DNA of 40,116 nucleotides from positions 1 through 40,116 of the forward strand of contig CAZGWJ010000016.1 of the NCBI GenBank assembly GCA_964529445.1, read 5' to 3'. Origin of the DNA: CAZGWJ01 sp964529445. Lineage in GTDB: Bacteria > Oederibacteriota > Muellerivitia > Muellerivitales > Muellerivitaceae. Below the pieces are notes generated by a model, which did not search any database, was not told the origin of the DNA, and was given only the letters and a program-made list of their open reading frames with translations. The number at the start of each line of letters is the position of its first letter. Positions within the stretch are counted from its first letter, which is position 1. This document shows positions 17,022 to 22,928 of this stretch, in pieces. A program made the position numbers and the translations under genes.

Positions 17022-17306
17022 GTGCCCCAGACCGCTGCGGAAATTGTGGCCAAGAAGCTCGAAGCCGAGGTGAAGCGCCTGGCTCCCCAGGCCGTCATCC
17101 GGATCGATTATTCCAGCTACAAGGACGACGGGGCGGACATTTACGTCTACGCCCCCCGCAAGATCGCCGACATGCTCAGGGGGCGCCTGAAAGCGACCCT
17201 GGACGCCGAGCTTCGCAAGACCAAGGGCATCCGCGTCCGGTTGTTGATGGAGGACATCGAGAACATGACCGAGGAAGCCAAACGGAAATACGGCATCCCC
17301 GCATAA
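17022..17306 (+). CDS. Unrecognised 94-aa protein with its own promoter and terminator
   Basis: The likely start is GTG 17022, because GGGAGG (17010-17015) lies 6 nt before it. ATG 16935 would add 29 residues but has no ribosome site and lies at the predicted transcription start. The protein is charged, with an alpha/beta look: AAEIVAKKLEAEVKRL helix, IRIDYSSYKDDGADIYVYAP strands, then Lys/Arg-rich helices ending EEAKRKYGIP. No signal peptide or membrane segment. I do not recognise the family. It stands alone between parB and polA, with a strong promoter before it and a strong terminator after it, so it should be well expressed. Confidence 0.7.
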   Translation: MPQTAAEIVAKKLEAEVKRLAPQAVIRIDYSSYKDDGADIYVYAPRKIADMLRGRLKATLDAELRKTKGIRVRLLMEDIENMTEEAKRKYGIPA

Positions 17307-17325
17307 CAACCGTTTAACCGAAGAT

Positions 17326-17367
17326 AACGGGCCCGGCCCCCTGAAAGGGGTCGGGCCCGTTTGTTTT
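17326..17367 (+). terminator. Rho-independent terminator of the 94-aa gene
   Basis: A 15-bp stem, AACGGGCCCGGCCCC (17326-17340) with GGGGTCGGGCCCGTT (17347-17361), has a 6-nt loop and one G-T pair, followed by a T-rich tract. Confidence 0.9.
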
Positions 17368-17453
17368 CCGGCGAATTTCGAAGAACAATCGCACGGACCG
17401 CTCCCCGATCCGGGTTTTCAAGGGACTGCTCGATATGGACCTTTCGGCTTGGT

Positions 17454-17478
17454 CCGGTTTCCTGAGCGCTGAAACCGG
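17454..17478. repeat. Inverted repeat upstream of the polA -10 box
   Basis: CCGGTTTC (17454-17461) and GAAACCGG (17471-17478) form a perfect 8-bp inverted repeat with a 9-nt gap, ending 23 bp before TATAAT. The position, over the -35 region, suits an operator. No regulator is known. Confidence 0.35.
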
Positions 17479-17501
17479 GCAATGCGGGCATCCCGCGCGA
17501 C

Positions 17502-17507
17502 TATAAT
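17502..17507 (+). promoter_or_regulatory. -10 box of polA
   Basis: A perfect TATAAT, with predicted transcription start near 17514 and a leader of about 38 nt that contains GGGAGA before the polA ATG. No good -35 is visible, which could mean activator dependence. Confidence 0.5.
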
Positions 17508-17551
17508 ACCGGGCAGGGATCCCATCCGGTCCGAATCCAACGGGAGAAATC

Positions 17552-20347
17552 ATGACCCGACCCCGCCTATTCCTCCTGGACAGCGCGGCCATCGCTTATC
17601 GCGCTTATTTCGCCTTCATCAAGAACCCCCTCACGAACCAGGCGGGTCTCAACACCTCCGCCGTCTTCGGGTTCGCGAACATCCTTCTCACCCTCCTGGA
17701 GAAGGAGAAGCCCGAGTATTTCGCGGCCGTCTTCGACTCCCGGGAACCCACCTTTCGCCACAAGCGATACAAGGAATACAAGGCCACCCGCGAGAAGATG
17801 CCCGACGACCTGGCCCAATCGCTCCCCTACATCGACCGTCTGGTGGATGCCCTGGCCGTTCCGCGCCTCGTGATGCCCGGATTCGAGGCGGACGATCTGA
17901 TCGGCACCCTGACGATCCGGGCCGTCGAGGCCGGGATGGACGTCTTCATCGTCTCGGGCGACAAGGATTTCATGCAGTTGATCGGTCCCCATGTGAGGAT
18001 GTACAACCCCAAGCGGCCGACCGATCTCGTGATCATGGACGAGAAGGACGTGATGGAAAAGTTCGGGGTGACGCCGGACCGGGTCATCGACGTCCTGGCC
18101 CTGATGGGGGACGCCTCCGACAACATCCCGGGAGTGCCGGGCGTGGGCGAGAAGACGGCGTCCCAGCTCATCAACGAGTTCGGGTCCTTCGACGCGCTCT
18201 ACCGGGACCTCCCGAAGGTGAAGCGCGAGAAGGTCCGCGAGCTGTTGAAGACCCATCGGGACAAGGCCGAGTTGTCCCGCGAACTGGTCACGATCGACCT
18301 GAAGGCGCCCGTGAAGGGGAAGGTGAACGACCTGGTCCCGGGCGCGCCGGACCTGGCGGAGGTGAGGGACCTTTTCCAGGAACTGGAATTCAGCCAGTTG
18401 ATGCGGCGGGTCGAGGGCTATGCCAAGGACCCGAAAGGGACTCCGACCCCGCCGGCGAGGCGGCCCGAACCGGCCGCCCCGACTCCGGAGCCGTCCCCCG
18501 CCGCCCGGCCTTTCGTTGCGGAGGGGGAATTGGCCCTCGCCCTCGCGGAGGCGGACTACCGGACGATCCCGGACCTCCCTTCGCTGGAAAGGGCGGCGGC
18601 CTCCGCGCGCGCCGCGGGTCTCGTGGCCCTGGACCTGGAGACCACGGGGCTGGATCCCCTCACCTGCGGGATCGTCGGCGTCTCGCTCTCCTGGAAACCG
18701 GGACAGGCCGTCTATGTTCCGTTCAACGCGGGGATGGACCCCTCGGACATCCTTCGGGTCCTGAAACCCTTCCTGGAGGACGGGAAGGTCGGCAAGGGCG
18801 GGCAGAACAGCAAGTTCGACCAGGCGGTCCTGGCCGCACAAGGCATCGAGGTCCGGGGATTCGAATTCGACACCATGGTGGAAAGCTACCTGCTGGATGC
18901 GTCCAGCCGGCAGCACAACCTGGACGCCCTGGCGCTGAAGCATTTCGGGCACGTCAAGATCGCGACCGAATCGCTCATCGGAAAGGGGAAGAAGCGGATC
19001 ACGATGGACCAGGTCCCCGTGGAGCAGGTCGCGGCCTACGCCTGCGAGGACGCGGACTATACCCTGCGACTGCACCGGCTGTTCGAACCGCGATTGAAGG
19101 CCGAGAGGCTCTGGGATCTCTATCGCGAAGTGGAACGGCCTCTCGTGAAGGTCCTGCAGGCCATGGAACTGAGGGGCATCGAGATCGACCCGGAAAAGCT
19201 CGCGGCGCAGTCGAAGGAGGCGGAGCAGGAACTGGAACGCCTCACCCGGACCATCCATCACATGGCGGGGGAGACGTTCAACATCGCTTCGCCCCAGCAG
19301 TTGGGAAAGGTGCTCTTCGAGCGGTTGCAGGTCCAGAAACGGACGGGCGTGCGCGCCAAGAAGACCCAGACCGGCTATTCCACCGACCAGGACGTCCTGG
19401 AAGCCCTGGCCGGGGAGGGCCTGGAGCTCGCCGAGCGCATCCTCGAATACCGGCAGATCGCCAAGCTCCGGAACACCTACCTCGACGTCCTGCCCGCCTT
19501 GAGGAGCCCGAAGGACGGGCGGATCCACACCTCCTTCAACCAGACGGTGGCCGCCACGGGACGGCTTTCCTCGTCCGACCCCAACCTCCAGAACATCCCC
19601 GTGCGGACCGACCTGGGGCGGCGGGTCCGGGAGGCCTTCGTGGCGGGGAAGGGGAAGGTGCTCCTTTCGGCGGACTATTCCCAGATCGAGTTGCGCGTCC
19701 TGGCCCACCTTTCCGGCGATGCGGGCCTGGTGCGCACCTTCGAGCGGGAGGAGGATGTCCACGCCCGGACGGCTTCCGAGGTTTTCGGGGTGGACCTGGA
19801 GAAGGTGACGAGGGCCCAGCGCAACATGGCCAAGACCATCAACTTCGGGATCATCTACGGGATGGGACCCCAGCGCCTGGCCCGGGAGAACAAGGTGTCC
19901 CTCGAGGAGGCCAAGCGCTTCATCGAGGATTACTTCGCCAAGTACCCGGGCATCCGGGAATACACGGAATCCCAGGTCCAGGCGGCCCGGACCCGCGGCT
20001 TCGTCTCGACGATCCTGGGGCGCAAGCGCCCCCTCCCGGATATCCGGTCCTCCAACCCGGGTTTGCGGGTCAACGCGGAGCACATGGCGGTGAACACCCC
20101 CATCCAGGGTTCGGCGGCGGACCTCATCAAGATCGCCATGGTGCGGCTCCACGAGCGTCTGCCGGAGAAGGGCTTCCAGACGGCCATGCTCTTGCAGGTC
20201 CACGACGAACTGGTCTTCGAGGCCCCGAAAGCCGAGGCGGAGGACGTGAAGAAGCTCATCGTGAGCGAGATGGAGGGGGCCATGGACCTGAAGGTCCCCC
20301 TGAAGGTGGACGTGGGAACGGGGAAGAACTGGCTGGAGGCGCACTGA
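17552..20347 (+). CDS. polA: DNA polymerase I
   Basis: A 931-aa repair and Okazaki-fragment polymerase with all three domains. The 5'-3' exonuclease domain covers about 1-295 (RLFLLDSAAIAYRAYF, GFEADDLIGT). The proofreading domain has the DxE pair D361/E363 in ALDLETTGLD, GQNSKFDQ and YACEDADYTL, so 3'-5' exonuclease activity looks intact. The polymerase domain has motif A SADYSQIELR with D708, motif B RNMAKTINFGIIYG and motif C VHDEL with H884-D885-E886. Length is typical. The stop is 5 nt before a degenerate receiver gene, so they are probably co-transcribed. Confidence 0.97.
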   Translation: MTRPRLFLLDSAAIAYRAYFAFIKNPLTNQAGLNTSAVFGFANILLTLLEKEKPEYFAAVFDSREPTFRHKRYKEYKATREKMPDDLAQSLPYIDRLVDALAVPRLVMPGFEADDLIGTLTIRAVEAGMDVFIVSGDKDFMQLIGPHVRMYNPKRPTDLVIMDEKDVMEKFGVTPDRVIDVLALMGDASDNIPGVPGVGEKTASQLINEFGSFDALYRDLPKVKREKVRELLKTHRDKAELSRELVTIDLKAPVKGKVNDLVPGAPDLAEVRDLFQELEFSQLMRRVEGYAKDPKGTPTPPARRPEPAAPTPEPSPAARPFVAEGELALALAEADYRTIPDLPSLERAAASARAAGLVALDLETTGLDPLTCGIVGVSLSWKPGQAVYVPFNAGMDPSDILRVLKPFLEDGKVGKGGQNSKFDQAVLAAQGIEVRGFEFDTMVESYLLDASSRQHNLDALALKHFGHVKIATESLIGKGKKRITMDQVPVEQVAAYACEDADYTLRLHRLFEPRLKAERLWDLYREVERPLVKVLQAMELRGIEIDPEKLAAQSKEAEQELERLTRTIHHMAGETFNIASPQQLGKVLFERLQVQKRTGVRAKKTQTGYSTDQDVLEALAGEGLELAERILEYRQIAKLRNTYLDVLPALRSPKDGRIHTSFNQTVAATGRLSSSDPNLQNIPVRTDLGRRVREAFVAGKGKVLLSADYSQIELRVLAHLSGDAGLVRTFEREEDVHARTASEVFGVDLEKVTRAQRNMAKTINFGIIYGMGPQRLARENKVSLEEAKRFIEDYFAKYPGIREYTESQVQAARTRGFVSTILGRKRPLPDIRSSNPGLRVNAEHMAVNTPIQGSAADLIKIAMVRLHERLPEKGFQTAMLLQVHDELVFEAPKAEAEDVKKLIVSEMEGAMDLKVPLKVDVGTGKNWLEAH

Positions 20348-20352
20348 AGAGA

Positions 20353-20787
20353 ATGGCTGGTGTGAAAGGTGTGAACAGTTTGAAAAGTGTGAAGGGTACG
20401 CCCCGACGACAGGAAACAGAACATCCTTTGGCGGTTGCGGTCTTTGCCGCGGAGGCGGGGAATGGAGAATTGCGGAGTGTGGCGATCCAGGAAGGAATCG
20501 AGGCCCGCTATTTCTCGGGGCATGAAGAATGGATGGCTTCTGTTCGAAAGGGCGAATGTTACATGGTATTGGTGGACGTGACCACCTTCGGATTGGACGG
20601 AACCGCGGTCGTGGAGCGTCTCAAGGGCGATTCCCGCACCCGGAAGATCCCGGTGGTGGCCTTCGGGGACTCCCTGCGGGCCGACCTCCTGCAGGACGCC
20701 CTCGAGGCGGGCGCGGACCTGGTGCTCCCTCGGTCGGCTCTCCGGAAGCAATGGAAGGGCATCCTCCGGCGCTTCCGGGCGGGGTAG
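20353..20787 (+). CDS. Degenerate CheY-like receiver-domain protein
   Basis: A 144-aa protein whose residues 25-140 look like a receiver domain. The acceptor aspartate would be D75 in MVLVDVTTFGLDG, then KIPVVAFGDS and an alpha-4/5 region GADLVLPRSA. The usual acidic pair after beta-1 is reduced (FAAEAG) and the conserved Lys-Pro is replaced by PRS, so normal phosphorylation is doubtful. Residues 1-15 (MAGVKGVNSLKSVKG) are encoded by a GTGTGAAAA-type repeat. The real start may instead be downstream, at TTG or GTG codons before beta-1. It follows polA by 5 nt. Confidence 0.6.
   Translation: MAGVKGVNSLKSVKGTPRRQETEHPLAVAVFAAEAGNGELRSVAIQEGIEARYFSGHEEWMASVRKGECYMVLVDVTTFGLDGTAVVERLKGDSRTRKIPVVAFGDSLRADLLQDALEAGADLVLPRSALRKQWKGILRRFRAG
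20360..20396. repeat. GTGTGAAAA-type repeat, copy A
   Basis: Four imperfect 8-9-nt units in tandem: GTGTGAAAG, GTGTGAACA, GTTTGAAAA and GTGTGAAGGG. The same unit types recur at 31167-31202 and 33575-33724. This copy lies between polA and the receiver domain and is read as the N-terminus of the latter. Confidence 0.65.
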
Positions 20788-20811
20788 CCTCCCCGTCGGG
20801 ATCACGGATTC

Positions 20812-20855
20812 AAAACCGGGCTGTCCGCCCCTCCCGGGGCAGGCGGTTTTCCTTT
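20812..20855. terminator. Bidirectional terminator-like structure between convergent genes
   Basis: The outer stem is AAAACCG (20812-20818) with CGGTTTT (20844-20850). The inner stem is GCCCC (20827-20831) with GGGGC (20836-20840). It is followed on the + strand by CCTTTT and on the - strand by the A-run read as T. It lies between the receiver gene (+) and cheD (-) and would end both. Confidence 0.6.
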
Positions 20856-20867
20856 TCCCGCGGGACC

Positions 20868-21362
20868 TCAGAGGTCCCGAGTTTTGCTCCTCGATTTCAC
20901 GGTCACGCGGCCCGTGGCCATCTCCAGGGTGAGGGTGCGGATCTCCTCGCCGCCGGTGTCCTCGGCCTGGATCGCGAATCCCCGGTCCTCGAGGATGCGA
21001 CGGGCGGTCTGGGCGTTGACGGCCCCGATATCGTGGCAGGAGAGGTCCCGGACCACGACGGCCGCTCCGGCGATCCTGAGGGAGAGGCGATCGGTCTGGG
21101 CGCCTTTCGAGGAAAGCTCCCAGAGGAAATCCTTCAAGCCGGTGTCCCCGAACATGCGCGGCTGGATCCGGGCCATGGAAGGGTTCAACTGGGAATTGGG
21201 GAGGACGAAGTGGAGGATGCCCCCCACGCCGGCTTCCGGGTCGTGGGCCGCGACCGCCACGCAGGACCCGATCGCGCAGGTGGTGAGGACGCATCCGGGA
21301 TCCGTTGTCACGATGAAATCGCCCATGCCGACCATGAGGGGCTTGACCGCGGGTATGTTCAC
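20868..21362 (-). CDS. cheD: Chemoreceptor glutamine deamidase CheD
   Basis: A 164-aa CheD-family protein that deamidates glutamines on chemoreceptors and can bind CheC. The catalytic triad pattern of Thermotoga CheD (T-x5-C-x16-H) is exact here: T28, C34 in TCAIGSCVAV and H51 in GGILHFVLP. Start GTG 21362 is chosen because AAAGGA lies 7 nt upstream and the length then fits the family. The frame is open back to 21461, but that would run across the promoter. No CheA, CheC or receptor gene is in the window. A sigma-54 promoter and a leader hairpin precede it. Confidence 0.88.
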   Translation of the reverse strand: MNIPAVKPLMVGMGDFIVTTDPGCVLTTCAIGSCVAVAAHDPEAGVGGILHFVLPNSQLNPSMARIQPRMFGDTGLKDFLWELSSKGAQTDRLSLRIAGAAVVVRDLSCHDIGAVNAQTARRILEDRGFAIQAEDTGGEEIRTLTLEMATGRVTVKSRSKTRDL

Positions 21363-21381
21363 GGGAGGTTCCTTTCGCTTG

Positions 21382-21402
21382 GGGGAGCGATACCCGCTCC
21401 CC
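21382..21402 (-). promoter_or_regulatory. Hairpin in the cheD leader
   Basis: A perfect 8-bp stem, read on the - strand as GGGGAGCG, loop GGTAT, CGCTCCCC. It ends 7 nt before the Shine-Dalgarno (21370-21375) of cheD. It could tune translation or mRNA stability. No T-run follows. Confidence 0.45.
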
Positions 21403-21443
21403 GCTGGATCGACGGAAAAGACCGCCGGTCCCACTGGGGGATC

Positions 21444-21461
21444 AAGCAAAAGGGATGCCAA
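21444..21461 (-). promoter_or_regulatory. Sigma-54 (-24/-12) promoter of cheD
   Basis: Read on the - strand, TTGGCATCCCTTTTGCTT matches the consensus TTGGCACG-N4-TTGCW. The invariant GG (21459-21458) and GC (21447-21446) have the required 10-nt gap. The predicted start is near 21434, about 72 nt before the cheD GTG. The gene immediately upstream encodes a sigma-54 activator. Confidence 0.7.
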
Positions 21462-21502
21462 TGTTTGGGGTTGATTCCGCCGCGGAAATGGGGAGACGTC
21501 AC

Positions 21503-21530
21503 GCCCGGGCAGGGTCGGGAATACCCGGGT
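21503..21530. promoter_or_regulatory. Candidate upstream activator sites for the cheD promoter
   Basis: Two 8-bp palindromes, GCCCGGGC (21503-21510) and ACCCGGGT (21523-21530), start 20 bp apart, about two helical turns, and lie roughly 70-95 bp upstream of the predicted start. This is the right distance for an NtrC-type enhancer. Such palindromes also arise by chance in GC-rich DNA. Confidence 0.3.
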
Positions 21531-21584
21531 GGGTAAAAATGACCCGCGACGGACCGAGCGGCGGGAAGAGGCCTCGAGGAAGGA

Positions 21585-22928
21585 TCAGGTCTTCATGCCG
21601 AACTTCTTCATCTTGTTGAAGAGGGTCTTGCGGGTGATGCCGAGGATCTTGGCGGCCTTGGACTGGTTGCCCTTGGAGTGGTTCAAGGCGCGCTGGATGG
21701 CGTCCTTCTCGGCCTGGGCGCGCGTGACGACCGCACGCTCGGAGGAGGAGGCCGAGGGGGCGGCATCCCGCACCTCGCGGGGCAGGTCCTTCAACGTCAG
21801 GGTCTTTTCCCGTGCCCAGATGACCATGCGTTCGATGACGTTCTTCAGCTCCCGGACGTTGCCCGGCCATTCGTAGAGCGTCAACTGCCGCATGACATCG
21901 TCGGGGATGAGGCCCAGCTTCTTCCCGAAAGCCACGCAGGATTCCTGGAAGAAGAAGTTCGTCAGCCGGGCGATGTCCTTGGGTCTCTTGCGCAGGACGG
22001 GAAGCGCGATGGGGATGACGTTGAGCCGGTAGTAGAGGTCCGCCCGGAAACGGCCGTCCTTCACTTCCTTCTCCAGGTCCCGGTTGGTGGCCGCCAGCAG
22101 TCTCACGTCCAGTTGGATCTCCTGGACCGATCCCAGGCGGCGCAGGGTCTTCTGCTCCAGGACCTTGAGCAGCTTGGTCTGGATGGAGAGGGGGAGTTCC
22201 CCGATCTCGTCGAGGAAGAGACTCCCGCCCTGGGCGGTCTCGAATAGCCCCTGCTTCTGCTTCTTCGCGTCCGTGAAGGCGCCCGCCTCGTAGCCGAACA
22301 GCTCCGATTCCAGCAGGGTCTCCGGGAGCGCCCCGCAATGCAGTTCGATGAAGGGGCGCGAGGCCCGGGGAGAGAGCCAGTGGATCAATTTCGCCACGTG
22401 CTCCTTGCCGGTTCCCGTCTCGCCCAGGATGAGGGTGGTGACCTTGTCCTGCGCGGCGGCCTGTTCGATCTGCTGGTACACCTTCTGCATGGAGGGGTCG
22501 GTCAGGAAGAGGTAATCCTTCGCATACTCCTTCCGGAGGCCCTTGAGAAAGGCCACCTCGCGCTTGAGGCCCAGTTTCTCCTCGATCTTGTCGAGGGTGA
22601 CTTTCAGTTCCTCGAGGTCGAAGGGTTTCTCCAGGTAGTCCTCGGCCCCCATCTTCATGGCCGCGACGGCGCTCTTGGTGGTGGCCACGCCGGTCATCAT
22701 GATGACGGTGACATCCGGCACCGCCGCCAGGACCTGCGGCAGGAGGTCGATGCCGGACTGGTCGGGAAGGTAGATGTCGAGGAGCAGGACCTCGGGAGGG
22801 TTCTCCCGAAGGCGTTGGAGGCCTTCCGCGGCCGTGTGGCATCCCGCGACGGTGTGGCCGCAATCGGAAAGGAAACGGGTCAGGATGTCGACGAGGGAGA
22901 CCTCGTCGTCGATGATCAGCACCTTCAT
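21585..22928 (-). CDS. NtrC-type sigma-54 activator response regulator
   Basis: A 447-aa three-domain regulator. The receiver domain (1-120) has the phosphoacceptor D51 in VLLLDIYLP. The AAA+ domain (about 145-380) has Walker A GETGTGKE at 169-176 and Walker B in GSLFLDEIGELP. The sigma-54 contact loop reads GAFTDA (216-221) where GAFTGA is usual. The C-terminal Fis-type HTH is QSKAAKILGITRKTLFNKM. It overlaps the hybrid kinase gene by 4 bp, so the two form a pair. The next gene, cheD, has a sigma-54 promoter and is the obvious candidate target. Confidence 0.95.
   Translation of the reverse strand: MKVLIIDDEVSLVDILTRFLSDCGHTVAGCHTAAEGLQRLRENPPEVLLLDIYLPDQSGIDLLPQVLAAVPDVTVIMMTGVATTKSAVAAMKMGAEDYLEKPFDLEELKVTLDKIEEKLGLKREVAFLKGLRKEYAKDYLFLTDPSMQKVYQQIEQAAAQDKVTTLILGETGTGKEHVAKLIHWLSPRASRPFIELHCGALPETLLESELFGYEAGAFTDAKKQKQGLFETAQGGSLFLDEIGELPLSIQTKLLKVLEQKTLRRLGSVQEIQLDVRLLAATNRDLEKEVKDGRFRADLYYRLNVIPIALPVLRKRPKDIARLTNFFFQESCVAFGKKLGLIPDDVMRQLTLYEWPGNVRELKNVIERMVIWAREKTLTLKDLPREVRDAAPSASSSERAVVTRAQAEKDAIQRALNHSKGNQSKAAKILGITRKTLFNKMKKFGMKT

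Noticed and set aside
11295..20344. Very long antisense frames over nnr/unknown genes (11295-13871) and polA (17567-20344)
   Set aside because: They mirror the real codons, have low-complexity composition, no ribosome site and no recognisable domain.
17482..20352. Upstream extension of the receiver-like frame through all of polA
   Set aside because: It is the +2 frame of polA, with Arg/Gly/Pro-rich shadow composition. Only the part after 20353 is plausible protein.
21363..21584. Cyclic-di-GMP (GEMM) riboswitch before cheD
   Set aside because: The leader has one simple hairpin and none of the conserved GEMM sequence blocks.
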